In this document: one piece after another, positions 47,400-56,605 of the stretch
How the letters are laid out: each line of letters opens with the position of its first letter
How positions within the stretch are numbered: the stretch's first letter is position 1
NCBI GenBank assembly: GCA_028564705.1
Contig: JAPXFQ010001355.1
Span: 1,054,001-1,118,000 of the forward strand
DNA from: Apricaphanius iberus
Lineage: Eukaryota; Chordata; Actinopteri; Cyprinodontiformes; Aphaniidae
Direction: 5' to 3'
DNA length: 64,000 nt
Translations under genes and position numbers: made by a program
The notes under the pieces: model-generated
The model's input: the letters and a program-made list of their open reading frames with translations, nothing else
Databases searched by the model: none
Told to the model about the DNA's origin: nothing

Positions 47400-47960
47400 T
47401 ATTAACACAGCGGATGCGCACGCAACCTAGCCGCAGAAAGAAATGGTAGAATGACATAATTCCGGATCAAATTGTTATTATTTGCAGGTAACTTACAGCT
47501 GCAGTGTTGGTTAGTTATTAGCTTGTTTGTTGTCAAAGTTACCTCATTTTAATGGTTAGATAAAGATATGAACAACATCTAGTTTATCTGGTTATAATTA
47601 CAGCAATAAAAACATCGTTCCAGCTGTTTGGTTCCCTGGTTTGCTTGCCGATACGCCCAGCGACCTTCCTGAACGGTGTCCATTTTAGAGGAGTTTAACT
47701 AACAGCTAAAGTTAGCCAGTGAGTTAGCTCACCGATCCAGAAGGAAAGTTGCCATTTCCGGGTGTGTTTGATACAGAGGAAATGGTTTGTGTGGGTCCAT
47801 CTAGTGCAGGGGTAACCTAAAACTACTCTAGTTTCTGTTCTTCTGCGGTGACTCCTCTCCTGAGATGGATAACAATCTCTCCGGGGCTCTGAAGCAGCTG
47901 CTGGACTTGCTGACGCCACCATTTTTCCCAGTGCGAGCTGAGCTTTGTTTGCCTTAAAAG
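47400..47960 (+). other. Candidate gene start (weak)
   Basis: GCGGATGCGCACGCAACC and TTCCGG words at 47410-47465 look promoter-like. An ATG at 47863 opens a short frame, MDNNLSGALKQLLDLL then TPPFFPV, before a possible donor CCA|GTGCGAG. Composition is richer than the flanks. It might belong with the exon-like frame at 48.55 kb. There is no recognised homology, and it could equally be chance. Confidence 0.25.
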
Positions 47961-48528
47961 GGGTGCGAGTCCATTTAAATCATTAGAACATGTTCTTATT
48001 TTCATCCAAGCAATTTTCCAACCAACAGCACAAGTAGACATGATCTGGTCTCTTTCTGTAAATGATATGCAGTAGAGGAGAAAGTTACATACCTAATCCC
48101 TCTATAAGATTTCTTAACCAGTTACGTAGATCTAGTCTTTGTTCTTTTTTCTTTCTTTCTACCCCTTTTACTGATCATTTTTAAATATCATTTATCAAAG
48201 GTAATCCTGTCAAATTGGACCAGTTTATTTGAACTAATAGTTAGATACCCACTAAACACAAAAATCTCTGCACATTCCCACAGAGAAAACGGACCGGTGG
48301 AAACCTTGTAAAGTACAGAACTAATAGGTACAAGTCTGAATTTACCATCATCCTTTTGGATCTCTTTCTACCTTTCCACTGGTGCATCTATTCTCCAAAA
48401 GTTTTTTTTTTTTTAGCGCCTCTAAAATTTGCAGGTAAAGCTGCAGATCGCAGCACTACTCAACACAACAAGGTCCCGTCTCATTAAAAATGGCCTCAGG
48501 TCGCCAGTACACACAACTCATCAACTGA

Positions 48529-48678
48529 GTGTGTGTGCAAACTGTCGCTTTATTTGTTCGTGTCAAAGGAGTCAGCAAGTTTCCCGACCTGGCTGCAGGC
48601 CTCCTCCTCAGATCCTATAACAAGGAGCCGGTCAATCAATCTGTGATCAATAACTATCTGGAGCACGCCATCAGAAAG
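48529..48678 (+). CDS. Exon-like frame, unrecognised
   Basis: A plus-strand frame opens after a stop at 48526 and reads VKGVSKFPDLAAGLLLRSYN then KEPVNQSVINNYLEHAIRK. It is followed by AAAG|GTGTGTTTG, an acceptable 5' splice donor at about 48678. The amphipathic helix-like character and GC content suggest real coding sequence, perhaps a HEAT-like helical repeat protein. The 3' splice site is not obvious: either CTGAG at 48529 or GTCAAAG at about 48568. More coding-like pieces follow at 48787-48850 (FLEFLESTRERWHTLRSQ) and 49028-49110 (IPLDQHRELILHLWRDVY), in differing frames, so a decayed pseudogene is also possible. Confidence 0.35.
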
Positions 48679-49469
48679 GTGTGTTTGCGTGCACCGCTGT
48701 GTGTGTTTCAAGCTGACTAAATCAGACATCTAGACATAAAGCGGTCAGGCTGCTGGGCCTTATTTTGGTGCCAGTGTTAGAAATGAAAAAGCAGCGGCAT
48801 CTTTCCTTGAGTTCTTGGAGTCCACGAGGGAAAGGTGGCACACATTGAGAAGTCAATAACGTCGGTCTGAGCAAATATTCTGAGAAAGCGAAGGAGGGGC
48901 CCAGAGTATGAACACACTAAGAACAGAGGGAGAGAAGGCCAGGCTTTCGGCAACAAAAAAGCAAGCGCAGCACTGCTGCAGATGGAAGTGGACCTTAAAT
49001 TTACAGAATAGACACATTACAGAGTACATCCCCTTAGACCAACACAGAGAGCTGATCCTGCATCTGTGGAGGGATGTATACATGAATCTGTGTGGGAATG
49101 TGGAGAAAACGGTTTGTGGTCAACAGACTGCATTTATTTATTTTTAGTATGTATGGTATTATTTTTCTGTACTTTTAAGGATTTTAGAATTGTAATACAC
49201 TACTTCTATATTATGAAATTATATCAAGGCCTTTTTTTTGTTGCTGCAACATTTTGCCAGTAGAATATGTATTGTATTTATTAAATTCTATGCAAAGCTG
49301 TTTTTAAGGGAATAATGTGGGGTTTTTTTGGTCATAACCAACATGACTGAATGTTTCTGCTATACAGATACATTTTATTTGATTTTTAAAATATGTGATT
49401 GGTCTTGAAGTTTGCTCTCCCAAACTACCATCAGTCCAACAAAAACAAAACAAGTATTAATTTGCTTAT

Positions 49470-49517
49470 TATTATTACCTATTATTATTATTATTATTAC
49501 TATTATTATTATATTTT
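49470..49517. repeat. (ATT)n microsatellite
   Basis: About 14 TAT/ATT units with interruptions. Confidence 0.85.
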
Positions 49518-50285
49518 AGCTAAAAATTCATTGGTTTGGTTTCAAAAAACTGTAAGGATGAAAGAAAGGTAACATGCCTTGAATGATAAAACAAGAAGAC
49601 AAATAATACTTTTTAACTTTCTGAAAGAGAAACTGAATCTGACTCTATGGACTGATTTAGAAAATATTTATTCTGATATGAATCAGATTTTTCATTACAA
49701 TACTGATTATATTTGGAATAACCTAAAATGAATTCAGAATGCTTATCCGGAGTCGAGAGTGGTGTCCCAGTTTACATGTCACTCAGACAATTGAGTCACA
49801 CAGATAGTAAACAAATGCTAATGTCAGTGAGGCAGATGGAGTAAAAGCAGGATATGCACAATGAGCAAAGAAATGGACAGCGACAACCATGCAGCACAGC
49901 ACATTTTGTAAGTACTGCCCTGTTTGATTTTGTTACAGTCGTTGATGCTCTTTCTGTTGTTGGTATACCTGCTACTTGATGGCTAGGGCTTCCAAAAGCT
50001 CGGCTTCTAATGACTAGCCTTTACATGCAGAGAAATTTGATTTTCCGTTTGCATTAGTCCATTTTTCATTTGCTTTAGTCCGATTGCTCAAACTCCCGTT
50101 CCGTTCAACTTAAGTTGAGCTAAGGTTTGTAAATACATTTCAAAAGTCTGATTTCAGTCAGAGCAAGGCAGTAATTTGACTTTCTCTTGCTGCATGTAAA
50201 TGCACAGAGGATTGAGAAGAGTAGACGGGTACAGAGCAATGCAGCAAGATGGATGTTCAACAGGTTAGGGTGATTAATACGGTGG
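49518..50285. other. No feature recognised
   Basis: AT-rich spacer before the integrase-like element; CTTAAGTTGAGCTAAGG and nearby words gave no assignment. Confidence 0.3.
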
Positions 50286-50289
50286 CCTA

Positions 50290-50573
50290 GAAGTGTGAAA
50301 CAAAAATAAATTTTTACCGAAACAAAATTACATTTTTACGAAACACTTTTACATTTTTACCGGAACAAAATTAAATTTTTACCGAAACAAAATTACGTTT
50401 TTAGCGAAACAAAATTACATTTTTACTGAAACACTTTTACATTTTTACCGAAACAAAATTACATTTTTACCGAAACCCTTTTACATTTTTACCGAAACAA
50501 AATGACATTAACCTGAAACACTTTTACATTTTTACCGAAACACATTTACAAGTTTACCAAAACAATTTTACAA
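50290..50573 (+). repeat. Left TIR: about 12-13 subrepeats of 22 bp
   Basis: Units alternate between CAAAATTACATTTTTACCGA-type and CACTTTTACATTTTTACCGA-type, sharing ACATTTTTACCGAAAC. Most are 22 bp and a few are 21. The outermost and innermost units are the most diverged (TGTGAAACAAAAATAAAT; ACAAGTTTACCAAAAC). Confidence 0.92.
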
Positions 50574-50657
50574 AGACATGACACGGAAGTGATAATGCGG
50601 GGAACGGAATCAGTTGCCAAAGTTAACGCAATTTTGTTATCAGCTCAACTTGTGGAG

Positions 50658-51475
50658 ATGTTTTGCGGAATCTATATTCAAGTTTTAAGGACTTTTTGTG
50701 GTGATTGTGGACATAATTTGGACTTTCTCGCTGATGCAGAGGGAGAAGCTGTCGATTTTATGGACTGGCTCGTTAAGTATTTCAACGAAGGCCACGCATA
50801 CAATGTGATTGTTGACATGATGAAACGGCTTCACAGTGTCTGCCTGTCTTTGCGGACCGTGAAAACTAAATTAAATAATGCCGGATTCTACTAAACTATT
50901 CATCCGAACTAGACATCAGACATGCCATCAGACTGGATCTTCGTGGACAAGGGCTGCTGTTTGGGTACAGGGCAATGACTCAGGTGCTTAGGCAGAAGTA
51001 CAAACTTCGAGTGAGGAGAGACAATGTAATGAATCTTCTGCATGAGCTTATCCCTCGAAGTTGTGAGAGGAGGTCTAGGAGAAGATTTGATAGACGGACA
51101 TATCACTCTTTGGGAGCGAACTATATGTGGCATGCGGACGGCTATAATAAGCTGAAGCAGTTTGGCCTTGCCATTTCAGGTTGAATTGATTACTTTTCCA
51201 GGAAGGTTTTATGGCTCCAATGTGGATCTAGTAATAACAATCCAAAGGTCATCGCTTACAATTATCTGGAATGTGTGAGAAAGCTTGGTGTTGTTCCAAT
51301 GAGACTGCGGACTGATTGCGGTACAGAGAACGGTATCCTTGCTGCTATTCAAAGTACCCTGTGCGATTCTCACAGTGACTACTTCTCTGGAGCCTCCAGC
51401 TACATGTATGGGTCGTCAACTGCAAATCAACGCATCTAATCCTGGTGGTCCATCTTCAGAAAATCTAGGTAAATG
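50658..51475 (+). pseudogene. Integrase-like (DDE) transposase, inactivated
   Basis: From the ATG at 50658 the frame encodes a degraded zinc ribbon (TFCGDCG kept, first CxxC lost), then WLVKYFNEGHAYNVIVDMM and LSLRTVKTKLNNAGFY, a helix-turn-helix-like segment. A frameshift at about 50890 precedes LDLRGQGLLFGYRAM, VLRQKYKLRVRRDNVMNLL, RRRFDRRTYHSLGANYMWH, ADGYNKLKQFGLAISG, KVLWLQCGSSNNNPKVIAYN and RLRTDCGTENG. Catalytic candidates are Asp (codon 51137, WHAD), Asp (codon 51314, RTD) and a third acidic position now reading TAA (codon 51437, between NQRI and SWW). Another stop, TGA, is at 51182. A donor-like AG|GTAAAT follows near 51473, so a 3' exon may be missing or unrecognised. The domain layout is that of integrase-core proteins found in fish and invertebrate genomes. 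Confidence 0.82.
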
Positions 51476-51729
51476 GGCTATGTCAGTAGTGTACTCTGGT
51501 GTATTTTTCTTTGTTGGCAGGTATTACATTTGTTGGATAAATAAACCCTCTTAGTGATACCTATACTGTCCTGTAGGTCACAGTTCTGGATGGACTTATT
51601 TGCTGACCTCAGAGACACTGGACATTGTTTAATCATTATGTAGAGTGGTCCTGCATACTGTACATAACTTTAGCCACTTGCAAACACATTGTTTTCGAAA
51701 ATGCATCACTCACGTGGTTTAGCACATAC

Positions 51730-51852
51730 CCCCTGATTACTCGGTCCCACCATCTCCTCCTCAATGTCTTTTAGGACATGAAGGGACCGTCCACAAAACT
51801 CACAAAAAGTATTTTTTTTAATGAGCGAACTACCACAAAATGGGCAAAACAT
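51730..51852 (-). pseudogene. Zinc-ribbon exon in the right TIR
   Basis: On the minus strand, ATG at 51852 opens a 41-codon exon. It encodes MFCPFCGSSLIKKNTFCEFC (a CxxC-10-CxxC zinc ribbon) followed by GRSLHVLKDIEEE and VGPSNQG. It ends exactly at a consensus donor, GGGG|GTATGTGC; without splicing it would stop eight codons later. It is the better preserved counterpart of the start of the left transposase frame, and the sequence upstream of its ATG is the same as upstream of the left ATG. It therefore faces the left gene head-on from the opposite end. Confidence 0.8.
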
Positions 51853-51965
51853 CTCCACAGGTTGAGCTAATAAGATTGCGTTAACTTTGGCAACTGATAA
51901 GAAAAAAAAAAAAAAACTTTGGCAGCTGATTCGGTTCCCTGCATTATCACTTCCGGGTCATGCCT

Positions 51966-52222
51966 TTGTAAAAGTGTTTCGGTAAAAATGTAATTTTGTT
52001 TCGGCAAAAATGTAATTTTTGTTTCGGTAAAAATGTAATTTTGTTTCGGTAAAAATGTAAAAGTGTTTCGGTAAAAATGTAATTTTGTTTATGTAAAAAT
52101 GTAATTTTGTTTCGGTAAAAATGTAAAAGTGTTTTGGTAAAAATGTAATTTTGTTTCGGTAAAAATGTCCTTCATCAACATTTAATTATTTGTCTCATTA
52201 AAAATGTAATAATTTTTACAAC
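51966..52222 (-). repeat. Right TIR: about 9-10 subrepeats of 22 bp
   Basis: The inverse units read AATTTTGTTTCGGTAAAAAT and AAAAGTGTTTCGGTAAAAAT on the plus strand, the same two variants as on the left. Clear units end at about 52170. A degenerate continuation, ATTAAAAATGTAATAATTTT, at 52197-52217 may be the true outer edge. Confidence 0.92.
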
Positions 52223-52344
52223 TGGTTTCTCTTGTGGTGTTATGCACGTGGGTCAGGAAACTTAACAAGGCAGTTGTATCTGGAAGACAGCTATGGACCT
52301 CTAAAGGTCTGGTTGATCCTTGAGGTCTGGTTGATGCTTGGTTA

Positions 52345-52850
52345 AAACTTCCATATACCTGAAGGTGCCATGTTTATCTATTCAGTCCATTTTATGCAAA
52401 AAAAAAGGTTAGGCATGTCCTTCCATCAATATTACTCAAGAGTTACCTTTGAAGTTGCCCCTGAAGATGTGAGCACGGAAAATATAGACTAAGTTCAAAA
52501 AAGTTATTGAAATGAACAATAGGCCTAATCGTATTTTGTGGCTTAAGGACAACATAGTCAATGGTTTGGAGTGGCCATTTGCAAAGCCCATTTCAAAAGA
52601 GCTGAAGATAGCCAACAATCTGATTCTGTTACACATTCTCTGTTAGGAATGGACCAAAATTCCAGCAAACTATTGTGAAAGGATATCCAAAACGTTCAGC
52701 ATATGTCAAAGAGTTTAAATGACAATTTAACCAAATTCTTAAGAAATGTATGCAAACCTCTGACACAGTTAAAGAAAATGGTAAAAATGTTACCTATCAT
52801 TTTGGATTTTTATACAGTGTATGCAAATATGTAGGTTTACACTAAACTGA
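52345..52850 (+). pseudogene. Tc1-like transposase, internally deleted
   Basis: At 52362-52400 the text GAAGGTGCCATGTTTATCTA and TTCAGTCCATTTTATGCAA matches the N-terminal paired-like region of Tc1 transposases. From about 52530 it jumps to the C-terminal end: WLKDNIVNGLEWPFAKPIS, then EWTKIPANYC and RISKTFSICQRV. The DDE core between them is almost wholly missing. Stops and shifts are present. The tail GTATGCAAACCTCTGACAC is typical of the 3' end. Confidence 0.75.
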
Positions 52851-53114
52851 CTTGGATAAAAAAACAGAATGAAAATATATTTTCTGACAGGAGCTCAGTA
52901 TTTGGTGTCAGTTCAGACGTGAAAAAAATGTCTGCTATTTATATTTACATTTTCCTGTCCATATGTATTACCTTTACACTCAGCTCAGCAAACTGCTCTC
53001 AAATGTTGTACATAGGGTGTGTGCATGTGTGTGTGTGTGTGTGCACTGCCACGTGTGAAGTGTAATTTGTTATTATTTGCTGCCCTGCAGCTTTGAGTAG
53101 TGGCTCATTATCTG
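52851..53114. other. No feature except a short (GT)n
   Basis: A GT run at 53028-53043; otherwise unassigned. Confidence 0.4.
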
Positions 53115-53480
53115 CTTAGATTCGTATCTCTTGTGCCTCAGGGCCGTAACAGTCGCAAAACCATTGATTTGTTTCGCTTCCTGAAACAATGGACGATGAA
53201 TTAATCTGTGATGGAATAATGGAATAGATTTCTAACCTGCCTGGTATGGTTGAGCCTAAAACAGGATTTCTATGATTTATTTCTGTGACAAATCGCAGAT
53301 ACAGCCTAAAAAAATGTTCTCCGAGGTCAGAGCGTTTCGTAGAGGTAAGCTTGAAGACAAGAACAGTGCTGCAACTGGGTCTTATATCATCATCAGTTTC
53401 CTTATTATTGAGAGAAAAGGGTAGAATAATTCCTTTTGAAAGTGGTAGGACACAGCAATTAGCCCTGTGATAACTCATGT
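53115..53480. other. Candidate conserved non-coding block
   Basis: Non-repetitive with regulatory-like words: AAACCATTGATTTGTTTC, GAAACAATGGACGATGAATT (a SOX-like core AACAATGG) and GATGAATTAATCTGTGATGG. The 122-codon minus-strand frame has no domain or splice support. Inference only. Confidence 0.3.
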
Positions 53481-54002
53481 ACATTTCTGCTTAAAAGCCC
53501 AACAGTCTTCTGTCCTTGGAGGCAAAACTGGTTTTATTTGGACCATTTTGCCACAATATAAATGTTTATGGTTTCATCATAAAAGTGTCCAACGAAGTAA
53601 AACTCTTTTGCATCTATAGCAACATATTTACAACCCAAAATCACTTTAGCTGCCATTCTCCACAGTAGTATACTATGGGTTTAGCAATGCTTTCACACCA
53701 TAAGCAACAAACCCTTGTCCTGAATGTCAAAAAATTGTAAAAGTATTTCTAGAACTGTGCTGCTCTGGGTGGCAGCATGTTGTAATGGCTCTGTTAGCAA
53801 AATTTTGAATTTAATTTTTTTTCAGACATTGCTTCCCCTTTTTTTCTTGAGAAAAAAGCAATTTTTTTGAACCTGCATGCTTCACAGGTTTTTATCCTGT
53901 GAAGTTGGAAGGATTTTTGCTGCTATTTTTTCCCTTTTTGATCATATGCTATGATGTGTAACAAAGTCAACAAGGTGGTTTAATTCAGTTCAATTCAATT
54001 CA
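53481..54002. other. No feature recognised
   Basis: AT-rich. CAATTCAATTCAAAAATAC near 53990 is the tail junction of the adjacent LINE. Confidence 0.3.
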
Positions 54003-55195
54003 AAAATACTTTATTGATCCCAGAGGGAAATTAAGTGTTCTTGTAGCTCATTACTAATTCATTCTTCAATAAGTTGTTGTAAACCATGATATAGAAAGGA
54101 TTTCCTATTGCAGTCTGCATTGCAGCGAAACCGAAGAAGCCTCTGTTGCTGTAGGATAGTCTCATGAAGAGAAAGCTCAGGGTTGTCCATAATCTTTTTA
54201 ATTTTATGAAGAATCCCTCTTTGCATCATCATCTCCAGTTGTTCCACAGTTGTCCTCAGAACAGAACAAGCCTTCTTCATCAGGTTATTTAGCCGTTTTA
54301 AGTCCCTGGACCTGATGCTGCAAGCTGAACAGATGATGGACAAAGAAATAACACTCTCCACAACAGACTTGTAGAAGATTTATAGCTTCTTGAAGGACGT
54401 CAGCTTCCTCAAAAAGTACAGTCTGCTCTGTCCCTTCTTGTAGATGGCTTCACTGTTGATTCTCCAGTCCAGTCTGTTGTCCATATGAACTCCGAGGTAT
54501 TTATACTCCTTAAACACCTCCACTTCTTCTCCCATGATGGAGAGAGTCTTTGACTTATCCCTGTTTCTTCTGAATTCTACAATCATCTCCTTTGTTTTGT
54601 TCACATTCAAGGTAAGATGATTGTTTCCACACCATTCCACAAAGTGGTCTACCAGCTCTCTGTATCCATCTCCTTCTCCATCTCTGATACACCCTTCAAT
54701 TGCAGAGTCATCTGAGTATTTCTGCAGATGACAGGTGTCCATCTTTACTGGAAGTTTGAGGTGTACAGAGTGAAAAGGAATGGTGAGAGTACAGTCCCCT
54801 GTGGTGCTCCTGTGCTGCTCACCAGTTGGTTTGACACACAATCCTTCAGTCTCACAAACTGTGGTCTCTATGTCGGGCAGTCATTCATCCAGCTGATTGT
54901 TGAGGCCTCCACCTGTGTCTTCAAAGCAGATAAGGCTGAATTGTGTTGAATGCACTGGATAAATCAAAGAACATGATTCTCACAGTGCTGCCTGCTTTGC
55001 CCAGATGACAGTGAGTTGGTTGAAGCAGTTTGATGTTGGCATCTTCAACGCCAACTCCATGGCGATAAGCAAATTGCAGAGGGTCCTAATAGGTTGTAAT
55101 TTGCTTACTCAAGTGGGGCAACAGGAGTCTCTCTAGGACCTTCATGATGTTGGATTTCAGGGCAACAGGTCTATAGTCTATGATGACTGATCGGT
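54003..55195 (-). pseudogene. Rex1/Babar-like non-LTR retrotransposon, reverse transcriptase remnant
   Basis: Read on the minus strand from about 55195, broken frames give PLQFAYRHGVGVEDANIKLL, STVRIMFFDLSSAFNTIQP, then KYSDDSAIEGCIRDGEGDGY (RT catalytic YSDD), ELVDHFVEWCGNNHLTLNVN, KTKEMIVEFRRNRDKSK, YKYLGVHMDNRLDWRINSE and KKGQSRLYFLRKLTSFKKL. A stop/shift near 54378 follows, then KSVVESVISLSIICSACSIR and MDNPELSLHETILQQQRLL. The 3' end is the tail AATACTTTATTGATCCCAGA in reverse sense. This is the order of Rex1-type RT motifs. The endonuclease is absent (5' truncation), and at least three frame breaks make it inactive. Confidence 0.88.
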
Positions 55196-55204
55196 GAGTT
55201 TTCT

Positions 55205-55262
55205 CAAAAATCACGGACAACCCTGAGCATCCTCTTCATGAAACTATCCTTCAGCAGTTCCT
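55205..55262 (+). mobile_element. Inverted piece of the same LINE's C-terminal coding region
   Basis: The plus strand reads DNPEHPLHETILQQ, the counterpart of DNPELSLHETILQQ encoded on the minus strand at about 54150-54195. It directly abuts the 5' side of the minus-strand LINE, giving a head-on pair about 1 kb apart. Confidence 0.7.
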
Positions 55263-56074
55263 GAAATGGCCTCGAAACCAGCACGCTGCAGTAACTAAAA
55301 AGAGTCACTAGATGGCAGGCCCCCTCTGTGACTACTCATTTTTGTTATTATGTTTGTGCTGGCTGTTGGCTGTATGTAGTCCATCTTTTGAAATAAGATT
55401 TACTGTACACATTTTTATTAATAAAACCAATGGTTATAGTCTATTCTAAAAAAGGCATAGGCCTCTGTGCTGTAAGATGAAGAAATTGTAATACTAAAAT
55501 TAAAAATCAAATCGAGGACTTGAAAAAGTGTGACACCCTTAATATATATATTTATACAACAGTTAGTTCCAACCCAGTAATTTGATTGAACAAGAGACAT
55601 TCATTGAGTGCTGACATTAGAGTACAACAGTAGTGGGACATTTTACAGACATTTTCACTCACTACAGGCATTCTAATGTTTGTGTTTGAAATAATGTGTG
55701 GACGAAATGTTTGCATTGACTGGCAACACCCTTTGAGTTGGAATAATTTGTGTTGGTAGAGCTAAATAAATTATTACATAAACCAATAAATTGCATCTGT
55801 TGTTGCTCATTATGCGCTTGAACAATTGTTGTAAAAAAGCAATACCACACTTAAGCTCGTGCTGTTGTGCATAATATCAGCATATGTGTGATCATCTGCG
55901 GCACTCCACTTGCAGCCTCATGCCTATGACTGAATCAAACCGGTGCTGACAGTGTTCAACAACAATTGACAAGGTGTAGGGCATGTATTTGACTCGCCGT
56001 ATTCTGCTGACACAGGTGTATTTTAATTTATCTCTTTATTTGAAGTATCATAGCTTAGGACAGATAGGGAGCAA
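55263..56074. other. No feature recognised
   Basis: AT-rich; the minus-strand frames have no domains. Confidence 0.3.
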
Positions 56075-56605
56075 ACTCATGCCTTGTCCACACATAGTCA
56101 GGTATCTTACAAATGGAGATTATTTTTAAAATTTGGCCTGTCATCAACACGTACCAAAAACTAATCTTTTTAAAAACTCAAAGCCAAAGGGAAGATCTGC
56201 GTTTTCTCCATTTCAATGTCTGCATGTGGACAGATGAAACCGGAGTTTTAAGTGATGCAACGTCAGTGTCCACGACGAAAAATATTCCCTAATCACTCGT
56301 ATAAAATGCGTTTCCACTCAGAAACCGCAATAATCCCTCAGAGCTGTGTTGGCATTATTGATTGTCAAAGCGCTTTTTGCTCGCTTGTCTTCAGAAGCTA
56401 TTACTGCTGTATGCCATGATTACAGAGCAGAAAGTTACTCTGAGCAGAAAGGATTTGGCGATGTACTGCCCACTACGAATGTATTTGAATGTATTTGAAA
56501 CTCATTTATCTGATTACGTGTGGATAAAAAAATGTTTTTTTAAAGGAGCAGTAGAAAATATATTTTTTTTAAAAACCCAGCCACGTGTTTACATGGCCAC
56601 AGTCT
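56075..56605. mobile_element. MITE copy, partner of 62393-62900
   Basis: Shared ordered strings are TTTGGCCTGTCATC, GTGGACAGATGAAA / GTGGACGGATGAAA, GAGTTTTAAGTG, CTCAGAAAC, CCCTCAGAGCTGTGTTGG, ATTGTCAAAGC and AGAAAGTTACTCTGAG. The outer ends read CCTTGTCCACACATAG and CACGTGTTTACATGGCC, roughly inverted to each other. The 148-codon frame at 56362-56808 starts in it and is not a gene. Confidence 0.75.

Larger units (their letters stand above)
50290..52222. mobile_element. Integrase-like DDE transposon with long subrepeat TIRs and coding ends
   Basis: A 1.9-kb unit is bounded by inverted arrays of 22-bp subrepeats (50290-50573 and 51966-52222). The inverted similarity continues inward through GGAAGTGATAATGC, GGAATCAG/GAATCAGCTGCC, CCAAAGTTAACGCAAT, AGCTCAAC and TGTGGAGATGTTTTGC, into the beginnings of two convergent zinc-ribbon reading frames. 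The left frame leads into an integrase-like DDE domain (50658-51475). The right one is a short exon on the opposite strand (51730-51852). The element may belong to an integrase-related eukaryotic superfamily such as IS3EU, but that placement is inference. Target duplications were not resolved. The copy is inactive through stops and a frameshift. Confidence 0.8.
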
